Origin: Janthinobacterium sp. UMAB-56
GTDB taxonomy: Bacteria; Pseudomonadota; Gammaproteobacteria; Burkholderiales; Burkholderiaceae_D
Length of the DNA: 64,000 bases
NCBI RefSeq assembly: GCF_900095265.1
Contig: NZ_LT607651.1
Coordinates: 327,528 to 391,527 of the forward strand
Direction of reading: 5' to 3'
Part shown: piece after piece, positions 34,777 through 43,150 of the stretch
Position numbering within the stretch: position 1 is the stretch's first letter
How the letters are laid out: each line of letters starts with the position of its first letter
Program-made: the position numbers and the translations under genes
The notes under the pieces: generated by a model
The model's input: only the letters and a program-made list of their open reading frames with translations
The model's database searches: none
Told to the model about the DNA's origin: nothing

Positions 34777-36027
34777 CTATGCCTTTTGCAGCGCAGCGGC
34801 ACGTGTTTTACCGCCCACGCCCACGGCCGTGGCAATCGCCAGCGCCTGGAACACGCCGATGAAGACGAACAACAGGGCCGGATGGTCGCCATCCATCAGC
34901 GCGCCAAAGAACAGGGGCCCGACGGCCAGGCCGCTGTCGAGGCCCGAATACACGACGCCATACACGCGCCCCGTGGCATTCTTCGGTGCTGCCGCACGTA
35001 TCATCAGGTCGCGCGACGGCCCCGCCACGCCCGACGTCAGGCCGATGGCGCCCATCAGCACCACCGCGCCCCAGGCCGGCACGACGGCCATGGACAGCAG
35101 CACGGCCAGTAAGGCAGCGGCGGAAAAGGCGATCGCCACGTTGCGGTCCGGCTGCTTGCTGCGCGCGCCCACCACGCCGCCGGCCAGCATGCCCACGGCC
35201 GAAGCCAGCATATACGCCGTGTAGGCGCTGGTGGCCAGCGCCAGGCTCATGCCGTACAACTTGACCAGGGCTACGCTGGCGAAACTCTGGATGCCGCCCA
35301 GGGCGATGGCGGTAATGAAGAAGAAGGCAAAGCACATCCATACGGCCGGCAGGCGCAGGAAATCCAGCGTGCCTTCGCCGCCGGACGGCTGGCCCGGCAC
35401 CGCCCTCTTGACAGGCTGGGGACGGATGGCATGGCGATTCAGGAACAGGATCAGCAGCACGCCGAACGGCAGCACGGCCGCGCATTGCAGCGCGACTCGC
35501 CAGTCATACTGGGTAGCGACATAGGTCATGAACAGGGGTGCCAGGGCCCAGCCGATGTTGCCGCTGATGCCATGCACGGAAAAACCGTAAGCCACGCGGG
35601 CCGCCGAGACGCGCTGATTGAGTATGGTGTAGTCGGCCGGGTGGAACACGCTGTTGCCCATGCCGGCCAGCATGGCGCCCAGCATCAGCGCCGCATAGCT
35701 GTGCGCGGTGGACAGGGCCAGCGCCGATACGCCCAGCAGAAAGACACCGCCAAACAGCACGGCGCGCGCGCCGAAGCGGTCGACGACAAAGCCGGCCAGC
35801 GCCTGTCCCACGCCCGAGATGATGAAGAACACCGTCATCAGCAAGCCCAGTTCCGCATAGGACAGGTCGAAGGCCGGTTTCAGCCAGACGAACAGGGCCG
35901 CGAGTATCAGATGGTAGAAGTGCGACACGCCATGCGCCAGCCCCACCAGGGCGATGACGCGCGCATCGCTGCGCAAGGTTGGCGGTGACTGCGGTGGCAA
36001 GTGCCTTGCCGAGTTAGTTGTTATCAT
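34777..36027 (-). CDS. MFS transporter, fosmidomycin-resistance-like
   Basis: A 416-residue transporter with twelve hydrophobic segments. LVGLAHGVSHFYHLILAALFVWLKPAFDLSYAELGLLM in TM1-2 resembles the Fsr (fosmidomycin resistance) branch of MFS, with the GFVVDRFGARAVLFGG motif A loop. The start at 36027 (MITTNSARH) avoids a non-hydrophobic tail of 25 codons. It is divergent from an AraC-type regulator with a dyad in the gap. Substrate is inferred only as a small drug-like or anionic compound. Confidence 0.87.
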   Translation of the reverse strand: MITTNSARHLPPQSPPTLRSDARVIALVGLAHGVSHFYHLILAALFVWLKPAFDLSYAELGLLMTVFFIISGVGQALAGFVVDRFGARAVLFGGVFLLGVSALALSTAHSYAALMLGAMLAGMGNSVFHPADYTILNQRVSAARVAYGFSVHGISGNIGWALAPLFMTYVATQYDWRVALQCAAVLPFGVLLILFLNRHAIRPQPVKRAVPGQPSGGEGTLDFLRLPAVWMCFAFFFITAIALGGIQSFASVALVKLYGMSLALATSAYTAYMLASAVGMLAGGVVGARSKQPDRNVAIAFSAAALLAVLLSMAVVPAWGAVVLMGAIGLTSGVAGPSRDLMIRAAAPKNATGRVYGVVYSGLDSGLAVGPLFFGALMDGDHPALLFVFIGVFQALAIATAVGVGGKTRAAALQKA

Positions 36028-36079
36028 GTCATACCCTGTCTTATACTGGCAAAGCTCAAGTGTATGCAAAATACCATCG

Positions 36080-36095
36080 TCTGTTTTCCGACAGA
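36080..36095. promoter_or_regulatory. Inverted repeat between MFS and AraC genes
   Basis: TCTGT-TTTCCG-ACAGA (36080-36095) is a 5-bp dyad with a 6-bp spacer in the 100-bp divergent gap; a candidate AraC-type or autoregulatory site. Confidence 0.4.
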
Positions 36096-36127
36096 ACGAC
36101 ATAATTTATCGAATTAAGGCCAAGCTG

Positions 36128-36928
36128 ATGGGTGTACCTATCCTCCACCATACCCGCATGTGTCCGCCACGGGAAGCGCCCAGCGCGACCATTCCCGTGA
36201 CCATGATCGCGCGCGATCTGCAACCCGATGAATTTCTCTCGCCGCACAGCCACCCCTGGGGCCAGGTCACGATGGCGCTCGAAGGGGTGCTGCGCATCAC
36301 CGCCAACAACAGCAGCTGGGTGCTGCCGCCCATGCGCGCCATCTGGATCGCGCCCAACGTGGAACATGCGGTCTCGATACTGGAAAAAACCCGCTTGCGC
36401 CCCCTGTGCATCCATGCGGCGCGCGCGCCATTTGCCGGTCACGACTGCAAAGTGCTGGAAGTATCGAACCTGCTGCGCCAGCTGATCATGGCGCTGGAAC
36501 AGCTGGACCCGGGCCAGGAACCGGCGCGCGAAGCGCTGCTGGCCGAACTGATACTCGATGAATTGAAACGCTCGGCCACGCGCCCCATCCGCGTCCCCTT
36601 GCCTGCCGACAAACGCTTGAAGACCCTGTGCGACAGCCTGATCGACAAGCCGGGCTCGAACCAGACCCTGGAACACTGGGCGCAGCAGGTCGGTGCCTCG
36701 GAGCGGACCCTGGCGCGGCTGTTCGAACGGGAATTGGGCATGAGTTTTGGCCAGTGGCGCCAGCAAGTGCGTCTGGCGCACGCGGCGCCCCTGATCGCGC
36801 GCGGCGTGCCGCTGTCGCAGGTGGCCGAAGAACTGGGCTACGCCAGCCAGTCGGCCTTTTCCGCCATGTTCAAAAAGACGTTCGGCAGCTCGCCATCGGC
36901 CTTCTTCGCGCAGGGCGACAGAAGGTAG
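36128..36928 (+). CDS. AraC family regulator with cupin sensor domain
   Basis: A 266-residue regulator. The N-terminal cupin domain holds SPHSHPWGQVTMALEGVLRI (residues about 37-56) and WVLPPMRAIWIAPNVEH. The C-terminal double HTH holds TLEHWAQQVGASERTLARLFERELGMSFGQWRQQVRL and LSQVAEELGYASQSAFSAMFKKTFGSSPS. It is divergent from the Fsr-like transporter and probably its regulator, since this AraC/MFS arrangement recurs in proteobacteria. The ATG at 36128 gives the normal family length. Confidence 0.93.
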   Translation: MGVPILHHTRMCPPREAPSATIPVTMIARDLQPDEFLSPHSHPWGQVTMALEGVLRITANNSSWVLPPMRAIWIAPNVEHAVSILEKTRLRPLCIHAARAPFAGHDCKVLEVSNLLRQLIMALEQLDPGQEPAREALLAELILDELKRSATRPIRVPLPADKRLKTLCDSLIDKPGSNQTLEHWAQQVGASERTLARLFERELGMSFGQWRQQVRLAHAAPLIARGVPLSQVAEELGYASQSAFSAMFKKTFGSSPSAFFAQGDRR

Positions 36929-36946
36929 CCACAAGCGCGCCGCGCT

Positions 36947-38332
36947 TCAGGCCATGAAGTCGAAGAGGGAATTCTTGCCGGTATAGCCTGGCAAGGCCGA
37001 GTTCGTTCCCATCTGCTCCTGTGCCGAATACGCCTTCACCAGCGCCTGCGCCTGCGCTGTCAGGGCCTTGGCCAGCACGGCTTTCTTGTTGGTCAGGGTG
37101 GTGATGTCCTTGCCGACCGTCTGCCCTTCCTTGCGGATGATGCTCGTTTCGCCCGTCAACTCGCCGATCTTGCTGACGAACTGGTCCGCCACGCCTTTGC
37201 CGTTATTGGTGAACATCTTGCTGACGGCATCCGGATCGGCAGCGATGGCCGCCTTGAGTTTTTTATCGTCGAGCACCAGCTCGCCGCTCTTGCCCAGGGT
37301 TACGCCGGCACTGCCCAGTATGGAAGCGGGCACGCCCGTGCTGGCCGTGCGCAGCACTTGCTCCATCTGCGAACGCACCTGGCCCAGGGCCGTGTCGGAC
37401 TTCAAATCGCCCTGTTGCAGGCTTTGCAGCTTGCTGTTGAGTTCATTGTAGGCCGTGACGAAGCTGGCCACGTTGCTGGCAATCTGGCTGCTGTCCTTGG
37501 CGATGACGAGGTCGGTCGTGCCTTTTTTCTTCAATTCGATGGTGGCCCCCTCGACGGCCGTCGTCAGGGTATTCGTGGCGCTCTTGATTTCCTTGCCGTC
37601 GACCGTCAGCAGCGCATCCTGCGCGGCAGCCGTCTGCTGCATGCCCTTGCCGGCGCCAGGCGCATAGCTGAGCAGATTGCTGACAGCCGCGTCGCCGGAC
37701 ACGCTGATACGCATGCTGCTGTCGGCGCCGCTCTTGCCGTTCAGGGCCAGCGAATAGCCATCGGCGCCCTTCACCACGCTGGCGTCGATGCCTTGCTGCT
37801 TGAGCGCGGCGGCGATGCCGTCAAGGCTATTGTTGCTGCTGTCTATCGTCAGCGAAATCATCTTGCCGCTGCCGGGCGTAAATTGCTTGCCGTCAGCCGT
37901 GCCCAGTTCGATCTTCAGCAGCGCCGGCGCCCCCGTGCCGATGGCCGAGCTCGATGATTTCTGCGCGCCGCTGAGCAGGGTCTGCCCCTGCGCCAGTTGC
38001 TTGACGTTCAGTTCATGGCTACCGCTCACAGCCTTGTCGGTGGTGGTGGCGCTCAGCACATCCTTGGCGCTGGACGTGGCCGAGGTAGCCAGGCCGCTGC
38101 CGGCCATGTTCTTGGCCACGGTCTGGAATTTTGCCAGCGCCGATTGCAACTGTCCCAGGCCCGAGAATTTGGCCTGGTCGCGCGCCAGGCTGGCATTGAG
38201 CTTGACGACGCCCGTGTTCTGCGACTGCATCTGGCGCTCCACCTTCGCATACACATCGGCCGAGATATTGCCCTGCGTCGTCTGCTGCGTGTTGTTGGTG
38301 TAAGCCCTGCTGTTGATGGTCGAATTAAACAT
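36947..38332 (-). CDS. FliD-like flagellar filament cap protein
   Basis: A 461-residue protein. The FliD N-terminal domain (about 30-125) has GLGQLQSALAKFQTVAKNM and GSHELNVKQLAQGQTLLS. The middle has NSLDGIAAALKQQGIDASVVKGADGYSLALNGKSGA. The FliD C-terminal domain (about 265-455) has DLVIAKDSSQIASNVASFVTAYNELNSKLQSL. It should form the cap that folds flagellin at the filament tip. No other flagellar genes are next to it, the N-terminus has a Gln/Asn/Thr-rich leader, and the usual FliD C-terminal coiled-coil ending is replaced by SALPGYTGKNSLFDFMA, so it may be a second, divergent cap. Confidence 0.82.
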   Translation of the reverse strand: MFNSTINSRAYTNNTQQTTQGNISADVYAKVERQMQSQNTGVVKLNASLARDQAKFSGLGQLQSALAKFQTVAKNMAGSGLATSATSSAKDVLSATTTDKAVSGSHELNVKQLAQGQTLLSGAQKSSSSAIGTGAPALLKIELGTADGKQFTPGSGKMISLTIDSSNNSLDGIAAALKQQGIDASVVKGADGYSLALNGKSGADSSMRISVSGDAAVSNLLSYAPGAGKGMQQTAAAQDALLTVDGKEIKSATNTLTTAVEGATIELKKKGTTDLVIAKDSSQIASNVASFVTAYNELNSKLQSLQQGDLKSDTALGQVRSQMEQVLRTASTGVPASILGSAGVTLGKSGELVLDDKKLKAAIAADPDAVSKMFTNNGKGVADQFVSKIGELTGETSIIRKEGQTVGKDITTLTNKKAVLAKALTAQAQALVKAYSAQEQMGTNSALPGYTGKNSLFDFMA

Positions 38333-38563
38333 GGTAGGCGTTCCCGTCAGGTGTAAGGTGATGGCACACGGTTCAGGTCCTGACCGCGCGCGGCGCAAGA
38401 AAAGAAACGCCTGGCGCGCGTGGTGCGGCAAGCTCCCTCTTCTGGTTGATAATTATGCAGCATTGCTGGAATATCAAAACAGCGAACAGAACAGGTTTTT
38501 CCTGACTGCAAACCCATATGCACCATTTTAGCGCAATCATTTGCAAGGCGTGTCGGGTTTGCC

Positions 38564-38884
38564 TCAGCGCATGAATTTCGAGATGGCGCTGCTGACGGCC
38601 ATGTCCAGCTGCAGGAAAGTGAGTCCCACCTTGAAACCGGCACTGCTGAAAATACAGTGCGAGACGGACGCGCGCGCCTCGATGATGTGCGCCGAGCCAT
38701 CATAAAACAATTCGAACAGCACCTTGCCCTGCTTGCCTGTTGGCACCGGTTCGGCGATGACGGCCGCCATGCCGCCCGGCCCCACATCGAGGGTGCGCGC
38801 CGCCACGGGGCCTGCGCCATCCATTACCAACATTGCCTTGGCACGCAATATCTTGCGTGCGCCCTGCCTTTGTTCAACTGACAC
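38564..38884 (-). CDS. PilZ domain protein
   Basis: A 106-residue single-domain protein that should bind cyclic di-GMP. The N-terminal RQGAR gives the RxxxR motif (residues 6-10), and LDVGPGGMA corresponds to the D/NxSxxG motif with Gly in place of Ser, which could weaken binding. The strand-rich body ends FKVGLTFLQLDMAVSSAISKFMR. It is monocistronic, between radA and the fliD-like gene; a role in motility or pilus control is inferred from the family. Confidence 0.85.
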   Translation of the reverse strand: MSVEQRQGARKILRAKAMLVMDGAGPVAARTLDVGPGGMAAVIAEPVPTGKQGKVLFELFYDGSAHIIEARASVSHCIFSSAGFKVGLTFLQLDMAVSSAISKFMR

Positions 38885-39014
38885 TGTATTCCGCTTCTCT
38901 ATCTATGCATTGTCGATGCGGATTCACGTGGGAATCCATCGGACAAATATTATAGTTCCAAACGGAAATTTTGTTTGACTTGTCTCAAGCTTGGCATTTT
39001 TACCATACCAACTT

Positions 39015-40391
39015 TTACTCGTGATCGCGCAACTTGTTGAACGCTTCATCGATACGCTCGACACCGATGACCTTGATGCCTTCGATGGCTTGCTTAGGCA
39101 AGTTGGACTTGGGTACCACGGCCAGGGTAAAGCCCAGCTTGGCAGCTTCGCGCAAGCGCTCCTGGCCCCGTGGCGCGGGGCGGATCTCACCGGCCAACCC
39201 CACTTCGCCAAACACCACGAGGCCCCGTGGCAGCGGCTTGTTGCGCATCGACGAGTTAATCGCCAGCAACACGGCCAAGTCGGCCGCCGGCTCCGTAATC
39301 TTGACGCCGCCGACCGCGTTGATGAAGACATCCTGGTCGAAGGCGGCGATGCCCGCGTGGCGGTGCGCCACGGCCAGCAGCATGGCCAGGCGGTTCTGCT
39401 CCAGGCCGACGGACAGCCGGCGCGCATTCGGCAAGTGGCTGGTATCGACCAGGGCCTGGATTTCCACCAGCAAGGGGCGCGTGCCTTCCTGCGTCACCAT
39501 CACGCACGAGCCCGGCACCTGGTTGTCGTGCTGCGACAGGAACAGCGCGGACGGGTTCGACACCCCCTTCAAGCCCTTTTCCGTCATGGCAAACACGCCC
39601 AGCTCATTGACGGCGCCGAAACGGTTCTTGATGGCGCGCACCAGGCGGAAGCTGGAATGGGCGTCGCCCTCGAAATACAGCACCGTGTCGACGATGTGTT
39701 CGAGCACGCGGGGGCCGGCCAGCGCGCCCTCTTTCGTCACGTGGCCCACCAAGATGATGGTCACGCCCGTCTGCTTGGCCGCCCGCGTCAGCTGCGCCGC
39801 ACATTCGCGCACTTGCGCCACGGAACCGGGCGCCGAGCTGAGGGCGTCCGAATACACGGTCTGGATCGAGTCGATGACCACCACTTCCGGTTTCAGGTCG
39901 TTCAAGGTCGACAAGATCTTTTCCAGCTGGATCTCCGCCTGCAATTTCAGTTCCTTGGCATCGATGACGAGGCGCTTGGCGCGCAGGGCGATTTGCGCGC
40001 CCGATTCCTCGCCGCTGACATACAGCACGCGCTTGTGGTGCGACATGTTCGCCAGCGCCTGCAGCAGCAGGGTCGACTTGCCGATGCCGGGGTCGCCGCC
40101 GATCAGCACCACGCCGCCCGCCACCATGCCACCACCCAGCACGCGGTCGAATTCCTCGATGCCCGTACCGAAGCGGGGCACGTCGATGGCGTCGATATCG
40201 TCCAGGGACAGCACGGGCGCCGTCTGCGCCAGCGACATATGCTGCGGGTTCGAATAACGGTTGTTGCCGCCCGTCTCGGGCAGGCTTTCCACCATGGTGT
40301 TCCACTGGTTGCACGAGGTGCATTGCCCCATCCATTTATTACTGATGGCGCCGCAATCGCTGCAGGTGTAGATGGTCTTGACTTTTGCCAT
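39015..40391 (-). CDS. radA: DNA repair protein RadA
   Basis: A 458-residue RadA/Sms, a hexameric DnaB-like/RecA-like helicase that processes recombination intermediates. The N-terminal zinc finger has C10, C13, C24 and C27. Walker A is GGDPGIGKST (about residue 97), Walker B lies in VVVIDSIQT, and the RadA signature KNRFG is in AIKNRFGAVNELG. The C-terminal Lon-like domain has VGLAGEIRPAPRGQERLREA. It lies downstream of alr on the same strand with an 80-nt gap holding a LexA-like site. Confidence 0.96.
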   Translation of the reverse strand: MAKVKTIYTCSDCGAISNKWMGQCTSCNQWNTMVESLPETGGNNRYSNPQHMSLAQTAPVLSLDDIDAIDVPRFGTGIEEFDRVLGGGMVAGGVVLIGGDPGIGKSTLLLQALANMSHHKRVLYVSGEESGAQIALRAKRLVIDAKELKLQAEIQLEKILSTLNDLKPEVVVIDSIQTVYSDALSSAPGSVAQVRECAAQLTRAAKQTGVTIILVGHVTKEGALAGPRVLEHIVDTVLYFEGDAHSSFRLVRAIKNRFGAVNELGVFAMTEKGLKGVSNPSALFLSQHDNQVPGSCVMVTQEGTRPLLVEIQALVDTSHLPNARRLSVGLEQNRLAMLLAVAHRHAGIAAFDQDVFINAVGGVKITEPAADLAVLLAINSSMRNKPLPRGLVVFGEVGLAGEIRPAPRGQERLREAAKLGFTLAVVPKSNLPKQAIEGIKVIGVERIDEAFNKLRDHE

Positions 40392-40421
40392 GGTGTACTT
40401 TGCTCGTGAAAAGTGAAACTG

Positions 40422-40437
40422 CTGGTTATATATACAG
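40422..40437 (-). promoter_or_regulatory. LexA-box-like site upstream of radA
   Basis: On the minus strand the sequence is CTGTATATATAACCAG, matching the proteobacterial LexA pattern CTGT-N8-ACAG except for one base (CCAG). It lies 31 nt before the radA ATG with an AT-rich core where a promoter is expected. Confidence 0.5.
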
Positions 40438-40471
40438 TAGAATCACAGTATATACAATTCGCCGCTCGCGG

Positions 40472-41563
40472 TCACGCCTCGTTCACGGGCACGCGCGGCG
40501 CCAGCGCGCACATCAGCTCGTAGCCTATGGTGCCGGCGGCCAGGGCCACCTCGTCGATCGGCATGCCCTGGCCCCACAAGGTGACGGAACTGCCGACTTT
40601 TGCAGCCGCCACGTGGGTCAGATCGACCATCAGCATGTCCATCGAGACCCGGCCGATGAGTCCCGTGCGCACGCCATCGACCAGCACGGGCGTGCCTTCG
40701 GGCGCGTGGCGCGGGTAGCCGTCCGCGTAGCCGCAAGCGACCACGCCCACCTTGATATTGCCGGCCGCTTCGTAGCGGCTGCCATAGCCCACCACTTCTC
40801 CGGCGGCGATCTCCTGGATGCCGATAATACTGCTGCGCAAGGTCATCGTGGGCAGCAAGCCGAACGCTTGCGCGGACGTGCCGCCGGTGGCGCCGCTGGG
40901 CGTGCCGCCATACAGCATGATGCCGGGGCGCACCCAGTCACTGTCGAGCTGGTGCAGCAGCAAGGCGGCCGAATTGCACAGGCTGCGCGGCAAGCTTGTG
41001 CCGATGCTGGCCTCCCCGGCCACGAAGCGCAGCATCTGTTGTTCCAGGGGCAAGCGCGTGGGTGCCGCTTCATCCGCATTGGCAAAATGCGTCATCAGGG
41101 TGATCGTGCCGACACAGGGAATGGCGCGCAGGCGCGCATACGCGGCGGCCACGGCTTGCGGCGTGAAACCCAGGCGATTCATGCCCGTGTTCATCTTCAG
41201 GTGGACATCGATGGCGTGCGGCAGGCGTGCCGCTGCCAGCATGGCAATCTGTTCTTCACAATGCACGCTGCCGTTCAAGCCGTACTGCGCCATCACGGAC
41301 AGATCGCTGGCATCGAAAAAACCTTCCAGCAGCAAGATGGGCTTGGTCCAGCCCAGCTCGCGCAAGCGCACGGCATAGTCGACCTCGACCAGCGCCAGGC
41401 CATCGGCGGCGGCAAAGCCCCGCATGGCCCGCTCCAGGCCGTGGCCATAGGCATTCGCCTTGACGACGGCCCACACCCTGGCACCGCGGGCGCAGGCACG
41501 GGCGCGCGCCAAATTCTGTTGCATGGCATCGAGATGGATGGTGGCGATGAGGGGCCTGGGCAT
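40472..41563 (-). CDS. alr: Alanine racemase
   Basis: A 363-residue PLP enzyme interconverting L- and D-alanine for peptidoglycan. The PLP lysine is K35 in VVKANAYGHG, and the catalytic tyrosine lies in VVGYGSRYEA in the C-terminal beta domain. HLKMNTGMNRLGF and MLYGGTPSGATGG are the usual substrate-site blocks. It is divergent from lplT and upstream of radA. The length is normal for biosynthetic Alr. Confidence 0.96.
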   Translation of the reverse strand: MPRPLIATIHLDAMQQNLARARACARGARVWAVVKANAYGHGLERAMRGFAAADGLALVEVDYAVRLRELGWTKPILLLEGFFDASDLSVMAQYGLNGSVHCEEQIAMLAAARLPHAIDVHLKMNTGMNRLGFTPQAVAAAYARLRAIPCVGTITLMTHFANADEAAPTRLPLEQQMLRFVAGEASIGTSLPRSLCNSAALLLHQLDSDWVRPGIMLYGGTPSGATGGTSAQAFGLLPTMTLRSSIIGIQEIAAGEVVGYGSRYEAAGNIKVGVVACGYADGYPRHAPEGTPVLVDGVRTGLIGRVSMDMLMVDLTHVAAAKVGSSVTLWGQGMPIDEVALAAGTIGYELMCALAPRVPVNEA

Positions 41564-41743
41564 ATGCGTCGTTCACGGCAGGTGGGAAAGTCGTATTTTA
41601 CCGGATGGGCTCGATGCGGGGCGGCCAGCCAGCGAGGTGGACCGGCACGATGGCCGCCCACGACAGTATGTATAAAATGCTCACATATATGTGTATTTTT
41701 CTACGGCAGAATAATTAAAGTTCACTTAGACAAGACTATACAA

Positions 41744-41779
41744 GGCAGCCCCTGCCAAACTTGGGGTTTGCCGTTTTTT
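41744..41779 (+). terminator. Terminator-like hairpin in lplT leader
   Basis: GGCA-g-CCCC (41744-41752) pairs with GGGG-tt-TGCC (41763-41772), followed by GTTTTTT. An alternative 5-bp hairpin GGCAG/CTGCC (41744-41756) would exclude it. It is 43 nt ahead of lplT, and the upstream AT-rich stretch has promoter-like TTAGAC and TATACA elements, so it may be an attenuator or the end of a short RNA. Confidence 0.6.
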
Positions 41780-41821
41780 CGTGGTATAAAGCAAGCCAGA
41801 TATGATTTCAGGCATTCCAGA

Positions 41822-43084
41822 ATGAATCGTGGTTTTTATACCATCATGGCGGCGCAGTTCTTTTCTTCGCTGGCCGATAACGCCCTCTTTTTTGTCGCCG
41901 TCGATTTATTGGTGTCCATGAAATCCCCGGCGTGGATCACGCCGCTACTGAAACTGTCGTTCGTCCTGTTTTACGTGCTGTTGGCCGCTTTTGTCGGCGC
42001 CTTCGCAGATGCATTGCCGAAAGGCAAGGTGATGTTCATCGCCAACCTGGTCAAGATCTTCGGCTGCGCCCTCGTCTTCTTCCACGTACACCCGCTGCTG
42101 GCCTACGCCGTCGTCGGTTTTGGCGCGGCCGTGTACTCGCCCGCCAAATATGGCATCCTGACGGAACTGCTGCCGCCGGAAAAACTGGTCGCGGCGAATG
42201 GCTGGATCGAAGGCTTGACCGTCACCTCCATCATCCTCGGCACCGTCATGGGCGGCGCACTCGTCAGCGGCCACGTGTCCGACCTGCTGCTATCGATCGA
42301 CATTCCCCTGATCGATACGGGCATCACCAGCAAGACGGAAGCGGCCTTGTGCGTGGTAGTCGGCATCTATGTGCTGGCGACCCTGGCCAACCTGAAGATT
42401 CCCGACACGGGCTGCGTGTATCCGCACCAGGAACGCAATCCTATCAAACTGATTACCGATTTTGCCAATTGCTATTCCATCCTGTGGAAAGACAAGCTGG
42501 GCCAGATCACCCTGGCCGTGACGACCCTGTTCTGGGGCGCTGGCGCCACCTTGCAACTGATCGTGCTGGAATGGGCCAAGCAATCGCTGAACATGCCGTT
42601 CGACAAGGCGACCAGCCTGGTGGGCGTGGTGGCCATCGGCGTGGCCGCCGGCGCCGTGCTGTCGGCGCGCTTCATTCCGCTGCGCAAGTCGCTGACCGTC
42701 ATTCCGCTGGGCATCGCCATGGGCGTGATCGTCATGATGATGACGCAAGTACACTCCGTGTGGATCGCCTACCCGCTGCTGATCTTGATCGGCGCCCTGT
42801 CCGGCTTCTTCGTCGTGCCGATGAACGCCCTGCTGCAACATCGCGGCCACGTCCTGATGAGCGCAGGCCATTCCATCGCCGTGCAGAACTTCAATGAAAA
42901 CCTGTCGATTCTGACGATGCTGGCCGTGTATTCGATCATGATCCGTTTGCACCTGCCGCTCAATATCATCATCACGCTGTTCGGCCTCTTCGTTGCCGGC
43001 ACCATGTACATGATCATGCGCAGGCACAAACTGAACCAGGCGGAGCACGACAATTTGTCGCTAATAGGCGAGCAAAAACACTAA
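41822..43084 (+). CDS. lplT: Lysophospholipid transporter LplT
   Basis: A 420-residue MFS flippase that carries lysophospholipids inward for re-acylation. The N-terminus MNRGFYTIMAAQFFSSLADNALFFVAV matches LplT, with GAFADALPKGKVMFIANLVK as the motif A loop and GAAVYSPAKYGILTELLPPEKLVAANG as the family-specific block. Twelve hydrophobic segments are visible. It starts at 41822; the open frame before it has no family sequence. Divergent from alr, an order common in this group. The acyltransferase partner Aas is not fused or adjacent. Confidence 0.95.
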   Translation: MNRGFYTIMAAQFFSSLADNALFFVAVDLLVSMKSPAWITPLLKLSFVLFYVLLAAFVGAFADALPKGKVMFIANLVKIFGCALVFFHVHPLLAYAVVGFGAAVYSPAKYGILTELLPPEKLVAANGWIEGLTVTSIILGTVMGGALVSGHVSDLLLSIDIPLIDTGITSKTEAALCVVVGIYVLATLANLKIPDTGCVYPHQERNPIKLITDFANCYSILWKDKLGQITLAVTTLFWGAGATLQLIVLEWAKQSLNMPFDKATSLVGVVAIGVAAGAVLSARFIPLRKSLTVIPLGIAMGVIVMMMTQVHSVWIAYPLLILIGALSGFFVVPMNALLQHRGHVLMSAGHSIAVQNFNENLSILTMLAVYSIMIRLHLPLNIIITLFGLFVAGTMYMIMRRHKLNQAEHDNLSLIGEQKH

Positions 43085-43099
43085 ACCCAAGCAAGGGCT

Positions 43100-43126
43100 G
43101 GGGTCGGCCCCTGAGGGTCTGACCCC
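43100..43126. repeat. GGGGTC...GACCCC palindromic element
   Basis: GGGGTC (43100-43105) and GACCCC (43121-43126) form a dyad around a GC-rich 15-nt core, directly after lplT. The pattern resembles short REP-like elements dispersed in intergenic regions of this bacterial family. No T-run follows, so it is not a standard terminator. Confidence 0.45.
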
Positions 43127-43150
43127 GGATGTCGTTTTGGGTTGAGAAGT

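Noticed and set aside
36077-38431. Repeated Ala/Ser-rich frames opposite fliD and pilZ
   Set aside because: They are reverse-strand shadows with no recognisable domain and weak starts.
40385-43084. Apparent 899-residue protein containing LplT
   Set aside because: The first 479 codons are the opposite strand of alr and the intergenic region; LplT begins at 41822.
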